Shown here: positions 26,188-35,334 of the stretch, one piece after another
Layout of the letters: every line of letters begins with the position of its first letter
Position numbering within the stretch: the stretch's first letter is position 1
Assembly (NCBI RefSeq): GCF_039521925.1
Contig: NZ_BAAACY010000022.1
Location: forward strand, 1 to 64,000
Length of the DNA stretch: 64,000 nucleotides
From: Virgibacillus salarius
Lineage (GTDB): Bacteria; Bacillota; Bacilli; Bacillales; Amphibacillaceae
Reading direction: 5' to 3'
The notes under the pieces: model-generated
What the model was told of the DNA's origin: nothing
What the model saw: the letters and a program-made list of their open reading frames with translations, nothing else
Database searches by the model: none
Program-made: the position numbers and the translations under genes

Positions 26188-26904
26188 TTATTCTGTCTCG
26201 CAGCCTTCGTCTGTGCAATAGGTCGTTTTTGAGGATTTAGGGTTTAGTGATTTTAATTTGCTTTCTTGTTGCTCTTCTTCCCATACTTGTTCAAGTACTT
26301 CCGCAAATACTTCCTGTGGCTGTGCTCCTGAAAGGGCGTACTTTTCATTAAACACAAAAAAGGGTACACCCTGCACACCAATTTGTCGGGCTTGTTCCTC
26401 ATCTGCGCGCACATGAATCGCGTAATCATCTACTTTAAGCAACGTTGTAACCGCATTTTCATCCAAGCCCACGTCAATCGCAAGCGCAATTAATGTTTCA
26501 TAATCACTAATTAACTTTGACTCTGTAAAGTAAGCATGCATCAAGCGTTCTGCCATTTCTATACCTTTTCCTTGTTGTTCCGCATATTTTGCAATACGAT
26601 GAGCGTCAAAAGTATTGGTATGTTGCATCGTATCAAAATGATAGGTTAAACCAACCTCAGCCGCTTGCTTTCCAACACTCTCATTCATTTGCTTCGCTTG
26701 TTCTATCGACATTCCTTTTTTTTCTGATAGATATTCATGAATTGATTTATTAGGAGTTGCTTCGGTATTTGGATCCAGTTCATAGCTTTTAAACTCAAGT
26801 ATTATTTGATTTTCATGTGGAAAAGTTTTCATTGCATTTTCTAGTCTTCTTTTTCCAATATAACAAAAAGGGCATACAAAATCCGACCAAACTTCGATTT
26901 TCAT
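26188..26904 (-). CDS. DsbA/FrnE-like thioredoxin-fold oxidoreductase
   Basis: Cytoplasmic protein of 238 residues with CPFC at residues 11-14 (SDFVCPFCYIGKRRLE), a helical insertion and the cis-Pro loop GVQGVPFFVFN, as in FrnE/YwbO-type DsbA relatives. A C-terminal tail carries two further Cys (YCTDEGCETE), as noted in some FrnE proteins. No signal peptide. Likely a cytosolic thiol oxidoreductase or isomerase; the substrate is unknown. Confidence 0.85.
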   Translation of the reverse strand: MKIEVWSDFVCPFCYIGKRRLENAMKTFPHENQIILEFKSYELDPNTEATPNKSIHEYLSEKKGMSIEQAKQMNESVGKQAAEVGLTYHFDTMQHTNTFDAHRIAKYAEQQGKGIEMAERLMHAYFTESKLISDYETLIALAIDVGLDENAVTTLLKVDDYAIHVRADEEQARQIGVQGVPFFVFNEKYALSGAQPQEVFAEVLEQVWEEEQQESKLKSLNPKSSKTTYCTDEGCETE

Positions 26905-26987
26905 AACTACACCTCATTTCTCCTTACATTGTAGCATAGCTATTCTAAAGGAATGAAGAATTGTGCTTGTTTCGTAGCAGCTATGTC

Positions 26988-27857
26988 TTAATGTTTAGGT
27001 GAAGAGTGATCTGTATCTACATATCTTCCCTGATTTGGAACAGCGATGTCTTCAAAATAATCAACAAGCTTTTGTAATCCTTTTGTTAGTTTTTCACCTT
27101 CCATAGCGACACCATGTCCAGGTATAACAACTTGTGGATCAAGCGCTGCTAGTTTCTCAACAGATGCTTGTGCAGCTTTCCAATCCGTCGTAAAGTACTT
27201 AGGTGGACCACTCACCTCTGCTGTTTGCATAAATACACGAGAGAAAGATTCCTGACGAACTGTAATGAATGCATCACCAGAAAATAAAAGGGAATCACTT
27301 TCACGAAAATAGGATACATGCCCAGGCGAATGTCCTGGCGTGTGAATCCATCTCCAACCATCTAAATAGGGAACTTGATGATTATCAGGTAAGGGCTGAA
27401 CTACATCTCCTAAGTCAATTGGCTCATTTGGATATAACGAAGATATCTTGGCTAATATTCCACTATCAACCGTTGTGTCTGGTTCCGGATAACTTTTTTC
27501 GCCACGTAAAAAAGGTAATTCGTTTGCATGTGTATAAATAGGTACCTCCCACTCTTCTGCTAAATCTGCTAGCCCTCCTACATGATCAAAATGCCCATGT
27601 GTTAAAAGGATTGCTTTTGGTTTACTTCCCTTACCAAAGCGATCAACTACAACGGATTTTATCTCAGGAGCTGCATTGGGTAATCCTGCATCTATAAGCA
27701 CCCATTCTCCCTTATCGGGATATCCGATAAAACCAATATTAACTATTTGATCTGTATAGTAATAAACATCACTTTTTACTTGAATACCACCACCACTTGT
27801 AATAGATGTCATCGGAATGAATTTATGATGTTCCTTTTGATGAAAATCTTGATCCAT
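26988..27857 (-). CDS. metallo-beta-lactamase fold hydrolase
   Basis: MBL-fold protein of 289 residues with the dinuclear-zinc motif THGHFDHVGG near residue 87, downstream His in HTPGHSPGHVS, Asp in FSGDAF and the last His in IPGHGV. It resembles small-molecule hydrolases (lactonase or glyoxalase-like) annotated generically in Bacillaceae. AAAGGAG precedes ATG by ten bases. Substrate unknown. Confidence 0.87.
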   Translation of the reverse strand: MDQDFHQKEHHKFIPMTSITSGGGIQVKSDVYYYTDQIVNIGFIGYPDKGEWVLIDAGLPNAAPEIKSVVVDRFGKGSKPKAILLTHGHFDHVGGLADLAEEWEVPIYTHANELPFLRGEKSYPEPDTTVDSGILAKISSLYPNEPIDLGDVVQPLPDNHQVPYLDGWRWIHTPGHSPGHVSYFRESDSLLFSGDAFITVRQESFSRVFMQTAEVSGPPKYFTTDWKAAQASVEKLAALDPQVVIPGHGVAMEGEKLTKGLQKLVDYFEDIAVPNQGRYVDTDHSSPKH

Positions 27858-27947
27858 CTAAACACGACTCCTTTGCTAATTAATAAGAATAGTATTTAAC
27901 ATATCTAGAAACTTCATGCAGGAGTTACATGTTTTTTGACTAAGCAA

Positions 27948-28514
27948 TAAGAAAAACGGAGCAAAATTCGCTCAGTCCTTATCACTAAATGCTCAGATTT
28001 ACGCTTCCTCTAGTAGCTATTATGGAATAATAGCTACTGCTTGACCACCACTCCGGCTGCCCACTTCCCTTTCCGTGGGGTTTGTCCTTCAGCTAACTTT
28101 TTTAGCAAAACCCGCTCAAAAAAGTGGATCTTCAGGTCAAACATTTCCCACAGGAGTTGAAGTGGCCGGCCTTCGCTATTATCAGGCTCTACAACGCTAG
28201 CATGAAGTAACACAGCTACTTTTATACTCACGGATAGCGATTTTTACTTTACCCATTGTAAAAAAGTCAACCTATTACTTATGACAAGAATTGGTGCACA
28301 TTCTCATAGCGGAGACGAATTACGTAGACTCCTGCGGGAATAGCGCGAGCCGAAAATCCACTTTGCAACGTGTTCTTCTTTGCAAAGTTAGTTGAGGCCG
28401 TGTCCGCGGAAAGCGAAGTAATTCGTCGGAGCATTGCCAATATACATCAAACATTTCAAAATAACTACTTGGCTTAACGCAGTCATTGCACTGATTTTAT
28501 ACTTTCTTATCTTT
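27948..28514 (+). repeat. R2 repeat, full length (about 570 bp)
   Basis: Runs from AAGAAAAACGGAGC to ATACTTTCTTATC and matches 50132-50703 almost throughout. It includes the hairpin GTAGCTATTATGGAATAATAGCTAC and the ACTTTGCAA..TTGCAAAGT hairpin. Small frames inside it lack ribosome sites. It is followed immediately by R3 in inverse orientation. Confidence 0.9.
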
Positions 28515-28709
28515 GAACAAAAGCGCAAGCGCCCGATTAGGACTGGAGCGATTCAACGGAGATAAAAGAATCATGGTATGCTTGCGAGCCGATAATGACT
28601 TATCGTAAGATGATTCGTGAAATCGACCAGTTTGTGGGCGCTGGGGCTGGACGCGGCTCAACTCGCCCATTTTTATCCACATGGGCTAATTTTATAATTC
28701 CTAGACTAA
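28515..28709 (-). repeat. R3 repeat abutting the idi terminator
   Basis: Runs (minus strand) from TAGTCTAGGAATTATAA to GCGCTTGCGCTTTTG. The TAGTCTAGG end faces the T-tract of the idi terminator. It shares CGGAGATAAA and GCGCAAGCGCCCGATTAG with the other three copies. Confidence 0.88.
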
Positions 28710-28711
28710 AA

Positions 28712-28741
28712 TAAAAACAGCTAAAACCTAATGGCTTAGCT
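28712..28741 (-). terminator. terminator of idi
   Basis: Minus strand AGCTAA..CCATTAGG..TTAGCT hairpin followed by GTTTTTATTTT. It overlaps the last codons of idi and borders the R3 element. Confidence 0.75.
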
Positions 28742-29791
28742 GCTTTCATCAAGCAAGGATTTCCCCATAATCGTTAGACGTTTTGTATTTTTTAACTCGT
28801 TTAAAGAAGTAACACCAATTCCAAACATCACCATTTTCAATTCCAATTCGATTTGTTCCATTGTTTGCATTACAGATTCCACTGATTCTGTTGCAGTTTG
28901 CAATAATTGCCTAGCAAATCCAATCACATCGGCTCCAATCGTAATTGCTTTTGCTGCGTCTACGCCTGTTTTCATACCACCACTTGCTACGAGTGGTATG
29001 TTCGGTAGCTTACTTTTTACGGACACAATACAATCCTTTGTAGGTATTCCCCAGTTATTAAATGCTTCTGCTGCAGCCTTCTTAAGTGAATCTTGAGATC
29101 TTAGCTTTTCGACTTGACTCCATGATGTGCCACCAGCTCCAGCTACATCAATGTACGAAATCCCTGCATCGTATAGTCGCTTAGCTACCGTACCATCTAT
29201 CCCAAATCCTACTTCTTTCGCTCCAACTGGAACGTCTAGACGCTCACATATCTTCTCGATTTTCGGCAATAGTTCATTGAAATTCAGATCCCCTTCATCT
29301 TGTACTGCTTCCTGTAAGCTATTTAAATGCAGAACGAGAGAATCCGCCTCCGTCAAATCTACAATTCGTTGTGCTTCTTCGACACCATACCCATAATTTA
29401 ATTGAACAGCACCTAAATTAGCAATTAATGGAACAGTTGGTGCTTGCTTACGTATTAAAAAAGAATCCTTATGCGAGTCACTTTCCAATAGTGCCCTTGT
29501 AGATCCAAGTGCCACCGCCCATCTTTTTTCTTCCGCTGCTAATGCTAAGTTTTGATTAATTTGTGCTGCTAGCTCAGACCCTCCAGTCATTGAACTTACT
29601 AAGAATGGGGCCTGCAGTGATTTATGTAAAAACGTAGTAGTTGTCTCGATAGAATCAAAATTAATTTCTGGAAGTGCATTATGTATAAATGAAATTCCCT
29701 CTAACCCTGTTGATTTATTGATGCCTTCTACATTTTCGGTTAAACAAAGTCGAATATGCTCTGTCTTTCTACGGTTAATTCCTTCTTCCAT
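28736..29791 (-). CDS. fni: type 2 isopentenyl-diphosphate delta-isomerase
   Basis: FMN-dependent IPP/DMAPP isomerase of 351 residues, TIM-barrel. RKTEHIRLCLTENVEG near the start, SSMTGGS, HLNSLQEAVQDEGDLNF (substrate-binding region), VGAKEVGFG and the phosphate/FMN loops VASGGMKTGVDAAKAITIGADVIGFARQLL. ATG 29789-29791 follows GGAGG by eight bases; the longer frame from 29845 lacks a site. It is the route to balance isoprenoid precursors from the MEP or mevalonate pathway. Confidence 0.92.
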   Translation of the reverse strand: MEEGINRRKTEHIRLCLTENVEGINKSTGLEGISFIHNALPEINFDSIETTTTFLHKSLQAPFLVSSMTGGSELAAQINQNLALAAEEKRWAVALGSTRALLESDSHKDSFLIRKQAPTVPLIANLGAVQLNYGYGVEEAQRIVDLTEADSLVLHLNSLQEAVQDEGDLNFNELLPKIEKICERLDVPVGAKEVGFGIDGTVAKRLYDAGISYIDVAGAGGTSWSQVEKLRSQDSLKKAAAEAFNNWGIPTKDCIVSVKSKLPNIPLVASGGMKTGVDAAKAITIGADVIGFARQLLQTATESVESVMQTMEQIELELKMVMFGIGVTSLNELKNTKRLTIMGKSLLDESS

Positions 29792-29962
29792 TTTATAGAC
29801 CTCCAATTTTAGACCTCCATCCATATCATAACATACCTTGACCAATTGTTCGTATTGTAATGATCTTTCTTTAATAATTTTGCAGACTCAGCTAATCGCT
29901 TATTCTGAGTGGTTAATTCCAAATACGAGGCTCATGAAGAAATGCTTTCTTCCAAAAATATA

Positions 29963-29991
29963 TTGACAGCGATTGCATTACAGTTTACATT
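29963..29991 (+). promoter_or_regulatory. predicted glpT promoter with overlapping cre-like site
   Basis: TTGACA (29963-29968), 17-base spacer, TACATT (29986-29991). TTGACAGCGATTGCAT also fits the CcpA cre consensus with one mismatch, suggesting catabolite repression. Confidence 0.65.
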
Positions 29992-30020
29992 AAATTAATA
30001 AGTTAATATATGGGTCGGAG

Positions 30021-30089
30021 ATAATGGAGAGACAGCTTTATTCCTCTTTTCTTTTATAGAAGAGGCGTTTAAGCATGTCTTTTTTTTTC
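30021..30089 (+). promoter_or_regulatory. GlpP-type leader terminator upstream of glpT
   Basis: Immediately after the promoter, GGAGAGACA..CCTCTTTTCT..AGAAGAGG..TGTCTTTTTTTTT forms a two-part stem followed by a long T-run. Position and the GGAGAGAC start resemble glp leaders of B. subtilis, where GlpP plus glycerol-3-phosphate prevents termination. Some 350 bases separate it from glpT; that stretch has no supported gene. Confidence 0.65.
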
Positions 30090-30443
30090 GTAATTTACAC
30101 CCATGCCTATTGGAATCAATTTCATAAGTGCTTATCCGAACAATCTATAAAAAGGGAAGCTTCAACCAGGGGAGGAATATTAGCGATTTTATTCGGGTAA
30201 ATTTAAAATAACTCGTGATTGAAAGATGCTGATTTCATCGATTGTAACATATGGTGGTGACTCTACAGGAAGAGTGCTCAGATGAGACTTAATTGGCATG
30301 AATCGATGAGATGACTCACGGTAAGCGTGTGCCTGTAGATGAAATTTACTGTATTCACTATTCACATTCAAGATCACTCGGATTAGGCTACCATTATAAA
30401 CTTGACTCATTTAACTTAAATATAGGGAAAGAAGGGAGAACAA

Positions 30444-31805
30444 ATGTTCAAATTTTTAAAGCCTGCACCTCATAAAGAAAGGATGCCAGAAGAAAAAATC
30501 GACTCTTCCTATAAAAAGCTTCGGTTGCAAGTATTTTTAGGAATATTTATTGGCTATGCAGGATATTATTTAATTCGTAAAAACTTTTCGCTTGCGATAC
30601 CTTATTTAACAGAGGAAGGCTTTACCAAAGGGGAATTAGGGATTGCTTTAGCAGCAATTTCCATTGCTTATGGTGTAAGTAAGTTTGTGATGGGGACTGT
30701 ATCAGATCGCAGTAATGCTAGATATTTCCTCACCATTGGACTCATATTATCAGCTATTATCAACTTACTAATTGGCTTCGTGCCATTCTTTACTTCAACA
30801 GTGACTATCATGTTTATAATGCTATTTTTAAATGGATGGGCACAAGGTATGGGGTGGCCACCTTCCGGAAGAATATTAGTACACTGGTTTAGCGTTAGTG
30901 AAAGAGGCACGAAAACCTCGATTTGGAATGTAGCACACAACGTTGGTGGCGGGTTAATGGCACCACTAGCGATAGCAGGTGTATCCATTTGCACTACTTA
31001 TTTTGGTGCTGTGTTTGTCGGCTACGAAGGAATATTTATTCTACCAGCTCTTGTTGCAATCGTGGTTGCTATCATTGCGTTCTTGTTAATGAGAGATACG
31101 CCACAATCCGTCGGTTTACCACCGATCGAGGAGTACCGTAATGATTATCAAAGCAAGGATAAAAAAACATATGAAACAGAACTAACTACAAAAGAAATAT
31201 TGTTTAAATATGTTTTAAATAATAAATGGGTATGGACAATTGCATTAGCAAATGTGTTTGTATACTTTGTGCGCTATGGTGTACTTGACTGGGCACCGAC
31301 GTATTTAAGTGAAGAAAAATCCTTTAATATGGAAGAATCTAGTTTAGCCTATTTCTTATACGAGTGGGCTGGAATACCTGGGACATTATTATGTGGATAT
31401 ATTTCCGATAAGGTATTTAAAGGGCGTCGTGGTCCTGCAGGTGTCATCTTCATGGTAGGAGTTCTACTCTCTGTTGTTGTTTATTGGCTTAATCCAGCAG
31501 GAAACCCTTTAATTGACAACTTAGCACTTATAGCAATAGGTTTCCTTATATATGGACCGGTTATGCTTATCGGCTTACAAGCATTAGACTTTGTACCAAA
31601 GAAAGCTGCCGGAACCGCTGCTGGCCTAACAGGTTTGTTTGGCTATCTTGGTGGTGCTGTAATGGCAAATGCACTTATGGGATTTATTGTACAACATGCA
31701 GGCTGGAATGCAGGTTTCCTTTTATTAACTGGTTCTTGCATATTAGCCATTCTATTATTTACGTTAACTTGGAATGTTCGCGGACAAGAAGTAGTTAAGC
31801 ATTAA
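30444..31805 (+). CDS. glpT: glycerol-3-phosphate transporter
   Basis: Major facilitator of the organophosphate:phosphate antiporter group, 453 residues with about 12 membrane helices. It starts MFKFLKPAPHKER and contains GYAGYYLIRKNFSLAIPYL, NGWAQGMGWPPSGR, SERGTKTSIWNVAHNVGGG and DWAPTYLSEEK, all close to B. subtilis GlpT. It brings in glycerol-3-phosphate in exchange for phosphate. GGGAG sits six bases upstream of ATG. The leader suggests GlpP antitermination and CcpA control. Confidence 0.93.
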   Translation: MFKFLKPAPHKERMPEEKIDSSYKKLRLQVFLGIFIGYAGYYLIRKNFSLAIPYLTEEGFTKGELGIALAAISIAYGVSKFVMGTVSDRSNARYFLTIGLILSAIINLLIGFVPFFTSTVTIMFIMLFLNGWAQGMGWPPSGRILVHWFSVSERGTKTSIWNVAHNVGGGLMAPLAIAGVSICTTYFGAVFVGYEGIFILPALVAIVVAIIAFLLMRDTPQSVGLPPIEEYRNDYQSKDKKTYETELTTKEILFKYVLNNKWVWTIALANVFVYFVRYGVLDWAPTYLSEEKSFNMEESSLAYFLYEWAGIPGTLLCGYISDKVFKGRRGPAGVIFMVGVLLSVVVYWLNPAGNPLIDNLALIAIGFLIYGPVMLIGLQALDFVPKKAAGTAAGLTGLFGYLGGAVMANALMGFIVQHAGWNAGFLLLTGSCILAILLFTLTWNVRGQEVVKH

Positions 31806-31816
31806 TAATAAATTAT

Positions 31817-31865
31817 AGGGAGTTCCAAAAGCTATGGAAAATGGCTAAAGGGCTCCCCTTTTTAT
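31817..31865 (+). terminator. terminator of glpT
   Basis: AGGGAG..CTATGG..CCATAG-like inner pairing..GGGCTCCCC followed by TTTTTA. Confidence 0.65.
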
Positions 31866-32007
31866 ATATCTAAAGTTCAAATGAAACAATCCTTTGTCAA
31901 ACGCTAGAACAGGACACCTATAGCTGATTTATTTTACCTAATGTGACCATCCTTGTATCGTGTAAATATAGTGGAACAACAGGAACCTAAAAAAATATAA
32001 TATCGTG

Positions 32008-32559
32008 CTAAACGTGAGAACTAGACTTCTTTGGAAATAATGTATAACTAAAGCTAATAACAAAATCAATCAGCAATATTAGTGACCAGAGACGAAAGGT
32101 TTCAAATAACGCATTTGTCTGTTCCGGATTATTTATATATAAAATGATACCTCCTAAAAATACACTCCCTATGCACCAAGCTAACAAATGACGATACCAA
32201 CCAACTCGTTCGCTTTTAGCGAATTCCTTTCCATACTTTTTCTTTTTAGACGGCTTCTCACCATCAGCAAACCGATAGGCAAATTGTTGATCCGCCCATT
32301 TGATCATACTATGACCATAGCCTATGCTTACACCAATATAAATAGCAGCAATACCGTGAACTGTTGTGGCAATTGCCCCGTTTTTCAAATCAATTACTGT
32401 TGCCATTAACAAGATAAAGTCAACAACTGGAGTAAGGATAAGTAATATAGCCCCAAGCCGTCTCTTTTTAAATACATATCTTGCGATTAAACCAGCTAAA
32501 ACAAATATCCAAAAACCGATCTCACAAGCAATAATTAACCAACCAATCAAAGAATCCAC
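32008..32559 (-). CDS. multi-pass membrane protein, YmcC-like
   Basis: 183 residues with about five hydrophobic segments and a Lys-rich central loop (GEKPSKKKKYGKEF). In B. subtilis a membrane gene of this size, ymcC, lies next to the TetR gene pksA; here too it neighbours a PksA-like regulator, divergently. I infer YmcC relationship from context and size; function is unknown. Confidence 0.65.
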   Translation of the reverse strand: MDSLIGWLIIACEIGFWIFVLAGLIARYVFKKRRLGAILLILTPVVDFILLMATVIDLKNGAIATTVHGIAAIYIGVSIGYGHSMIKWADQQFAYRFADGEKPSKKKKYGKEFAKSERVGWYRHLLAWCIGSVFLGGIILYINNPEQTNALFETFRLWSLILLIDFVISFSYTLFPKKSSSHV

Positions 32560-32575
32560 CTCTTTTTAGTACAAT

Positions 32576-32595
32576 CGTATTAATTAAATTATACG
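32576..32595. promoter_or_regulatory. possible TetR operator between divergent genes
   Basis: CGTAT and ATACG arms separated by ten AT bases, between the membrane-protein gene and the tetR-type gene. Short arms; position is the main support. Confidence 0.35.
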
Positions 32596-32619
32596 TTACT
32601 TATTTAAATAATACAACTG

Positions 32620-32628
32620 TGTTATAAT
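32620..32628 (+). promoter_or_regulatory. extended -10 promoter of the TetR-family gene
   Basis: TGTTATAAT is a consensus extended -10. Its end lies six bases before the ATG at 32635, so transcription should begin at or next to the start codon, and no ribosome site precedes it. Confidence 0.65.
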
Positions 32629-32634
32629 AATGAC

Positions 32635-33243
32635 ATGCCAAAAAAAGTAGATCATGAAAAAAGAAAAATTATAATAGCAGAAGCAACATGGAAAATAATT
32701 GTAGAAGAAGGAATAGAGCAAGCAACCGTTCGTAATATCGCTCATGCTGCTGATTTATCAGTAGGCGCTTTAAGGCACTATTTCACAACCCAATCGGAGT
32801 TGTTGCTTTATTCCATGCAACTAGTCTCCGATAGAGCTCGAGAAAGAATGGCCAGTCAACAGTACGATGGTCCACCACTACAAGTCATGGAGGAAGTTCT
32901 TTTTGAATTTATACCTTTAGATAAAGACAGAAAAATAGAGATGGAGGTATGGTTAAGTTTTTCAGCAAGAAGTCTTGTTGACCCAGATTTAATGCAGTTG
33001 AATCAAAAGGTATATCATGACTTACGACGTGTTATTATTGCTGTTATTGATCATCTTATCTCCCTGCAATTCGTACCTGATCAGTTTGCTGCTGAGATTG
33101 AAACTGAACGGTTATATGCACTCATTGATGGACTTGCTATTCATCATTTGCTACAACCAGATAGCCTGTCTAAAGAAATGATGACCTCTGTGATCCAACA
33201 TCATCTAAAGAGTTTATGTAAACAGGAGGTTTTGGATAAATGA
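32635..33243 (+). CDS. TetR/AcrR family regulator (PksA-like)
   Basis: 202 residues: N-terminal helix-turn-helix RKIIIAEATWKIIVEEG..ATVRNIAHAADLSVGALRHYFTTQSELL and a helical ligand domain. The shape and neighbourhood resemble B. subtilis PksA. It overlaps the next gene by four bases. The mRNA appears leaderless: the extended -10 box ends six bases before ATG and no Shine-Dalgarno is present. Probably autoregulatory or controlling the divergent membrane protein. Confidence 0.85.
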   Translation: MPKKVDHEKRKIIIAEATWKIIVEEGIEQATVRNIAHAADLSVGALRHYFTTQSELLLYSMQLVSDRARERMASQQYDGPPLQVMEEVLFEFIPLDKDRKIEMEVWLSFSARSLVDPDLMQLNQKVYHDLRRVIIAVIDHLISLQFVPDQFAAEIETERLYALIDGLAIHHLLQPDSLSKEMMTSVIQHHLKSLCKQEVLDK

Positions 33244-33785
33244 GACAAAAAGCTAAAGCGTTCGCAACAAAGGCACATGATGGACAACGAAGAAAGAGTT
33301 CCAATGATCCTTATATCACTCATCCCATCCGTGTAGCAGCAAGGTTAGCAGCAGCTGGTTTTCGTGATGAATTAATTAGTGCTGGATATTTACACGATGT
33401 GGCGGAAGACACTTCTTATACTATTAAGGATATTAAGGAACAATTTGGTGATTCAATAGCTCACTTGGTTGCAGCCAATACAGAAAATAAATCTCTAAGT
33501 TGGCAGGAAAGAAAACAGCATACAATTGACAACTTGAAATCTGCGGAAAAGGAGATAAAATATTTAATTATTGCTGATAAACTAGATAATTTACTAAGCT
33601 TAGAACAGGACTTGAGAGGTCAAGGTGCAATTGTTTGGGACCATTTTAACGCTCCTTTCGAAAAGCAAAAATGGTACAATCAGTCATTAGTTGAAGTAAT
33701 GTACTATGGTTTACGTTCTGAAGAAATCCCCAATTACTTTAGATTATATGAAGAAACTGTTGCTAGAGTGTTTGAAGGAAAATAA
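33240..33785 (+). CDS. HD-domain phosphohydrolase (RelA/SpoT HD-like)
   Basis: 181 residues, HD fold: THPIRVAARLAAAG, the metal pair in GYLHDVAEDTSYT and the later IADKLDNLLSLEQDL, as in the hydrolase half of SpoT or MESH1-like enzymes. No synthetase, TGS or ACT domain. It may hydrolyse (p)ppGpp or another nucleotide; this is inference. AGGAGG eight bases before ATG; coupled to the TetR gene. Confidence 0.82.
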   Translation: MRQKAKAFATKAHDGQRRKSSNDPYITHPIRVAARLAAAGFRDELISAGYLHDVAEDTSYTIKDIKEQFGDSIAHLVAANTENKSLSWQERKQHTIDNLKSAEKEIKYLIIADKLDNLLSLEQDLRGQGAIVWDHFNAPFEKQKWYNQSLVEVMYYGLRSEEIPNYFRLYEETVARVFEGK

Positions 33786-33983
33786 TAAAGTAGTATTCCT
33801 TTGTGTTTTTTCCACAGAATTCTTGAGGAAAACATTGCTTTAGTAAGGCTCTTTCTGTCTGTTACATCTGGGATATACTATAATCTTCCGGAAAGAGTGG
33901 CAATCAACTATATGCCTTGACTCGCATACAGTACTGTTCTTGATGATTACTCGACTTCCACTTCATTTTTTATAGACAATAAA

Positions 33984-34026
33984 GCAGCCTCCGATTTCCA
34001 ATGAGGAATGGAGGCTGTCTTTCTTT
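33984..34026. terminator. terminator between the HD-hydrolase gene and rsgA
   Basis: GCAGCCTCC pairs with GGAGGCTGT, with an inner ATTTCC/GGAAT stem; T-run on the plus strand and AATAAA/TTTATT on the minus strand. Confidence 0.8.
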
Positions 34027-35093
34027 TATTTATATCTACGATTTTTATATCTTGTCTTCATATTTTTGGTAAGCTGCTTCCACTTATTTTTTTCTTCGAG
34101 TTGTGCTTTTTGATCCTGCTTTCTCTTTTCATAAGCTAACTCACGCTGTAATTTTAGATAGCTCTGGAAACGTGCTTCAGACAATTCACCTGAATTAAGG
34201 GCATCCTTCACTCTACAGCCAGGCTCCGTATCATGCTTGCAGTCGGTAAAATAACATGCGGTAACGAAGGCTTCAATATCCTCAAATGCCGTATCAATAG
34301 CATGTTCACCTTCCCAAAGCTGCAGCTCACGCATACCAGGTGTATCAATAAGTAATCCACCATTTTTCAATAAAAACATTTCACGATGTGTTGTTGTATG
34401 ACGACCTTTACTATCATTCTCCCGTATAGCATTTGTAAGTTGAACCTGTTCTTCCAGTAGCACATTTACCAATGTTGATTTTCCTACGCCAGATGAACCT
34501 AAAAGCGCTGCAGTTTTACGTGGAGGCAAATAAGACATAAATTCCGTTATACCTTCTCCCGTTATACTGCTCAATGTAACAATCGGAATCCCAATTGCAA
34601 CCTCTTCAAGCTCAGACATGATCGTAGCTATTTCATCAGCTTTACACATATCTTTTTTCGTAAGCACTATAACTGGTGAAGCTCCACTCTCATAGGCTGA
34701 GATAATATATCTTTCCATCCTTCGTACATTAAGATCATCATTTAACGAACCTACGATAAAAATAGTATCCAAATTTGCAGCAACTAACTGCGCTTCTGTC
34801 TTATCACCAGCCGCTTGGCGAACAAATTGAGTTTTACGTGGTAATAGTTCCTTTATTACTGCTTTTTTCTCATCAATTAGTTTCTCCACAACCACCCAAT
34901 CACCAACAGCAGGAAAATCCATTGATGAATTAACCTCATTAAAGAATTTCCCACTAACATGCGCTATATACTCATATCGACCATCAGATATGCGATAGCT
35001 ATTCCGTTGCACCGTAATAACACGTGCAATTGTATTCAAATTGACAGATGGTGAAGATGATTCCTCCCATCCTAACTTTACCAAATCGTTCAC
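34026..35093 (-). CDS. rsgA: ribosome small-subunit-dependent GTPase A
   Basis: Circularly permuted GTPase assisting 30S maturation, 355 residues. N-terminal OB-like domain, then permuted motifs VLTKKDM (G4), the P-loop LLGSSGVGKSTLVN, DTPGMREL (G3) and the zinc knuckle CYFTDCKHDTEPGC; C-terminal basic tail (KTRYKNRRYK). It is longer than the approximately 298-residue Bacillus RsgA, so it may be a second, long-form paralogue. Confidence 0.9.
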   Translation of the reverse strand: MNDLVKLGWEESSSPSVNLNTIARVITVQRNSYRISDGRYEYIAHVSGKFFNEVNSSMDFPAVGDWVVVEKLIDEKKAVIKELLPRKTQFVRQAAGDKTEAQLVAANLDTIFIVGSLNDDLNVRRMERYIISAYESGASPVIVLTKKDMCKADEIATIMSELEEVAIGIPIVTLSSITGEGITEFMSYLPPRKTAALLGSSGVGKSTLVNVLLEEQVQLTNAIRENDSKGRHTTTHREMFLLKNGGLLIDTPGMRELQLWEGEHAIDTAFEDIEAFVTACYFTDCKHDTEPGCRVKDALNSGELSEARFQSYLKLQRELAYEKRKQDQKAQLEEKNKWKQLTKNMKTRYKNRRYK

Positions 35094-35296
35094 TATGAAA
35101 ATTCCTCCTATAATGGAGAAAGCACCCTCATTATACCGACCGTTCCTCCATTTTGTTTGATGTGTACGTACATAAATTTCGTTTTACAGTTGCACTCATA
35201 AAACATCACTCCTTTCAAAATGGACCTATCGGTGTTAACCTACAATAGTTATACCCTATATTACTTACTTAGTAAAGTTCTTCTGTACAATTCAGC

Positions 35297-35329
35297 AAAA
35301 AGCCAGACGTAAAAAACACGTCTGGCTTC
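35297..35329 (-). terminator. terminator of the aldo/keto reductase gene
   Basis: AGCCAGACGT/ACGTCTGGCT perfect 10-bp stem, then TTTTT on the minus strand. Confidence 0.88.
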
Positions 35330-35334
35330 TCTGC

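Noticed and set aside
28034..28231. 65-codon frame repeated at 50203-50418
   Set aside because: It lies wholly inside the R2 repeat, has no ribosome site, and is lost in the deleted R2 copy at 42413; similarity between copies merely reflects the repeat.
30189..30410. 73-codon minus-strand frame upstream of glpT
   Set aside because: No Shine-Dalgarno, runs against the glpT leader and no family recognised. It could be a relic, but support is too weak to annotate.
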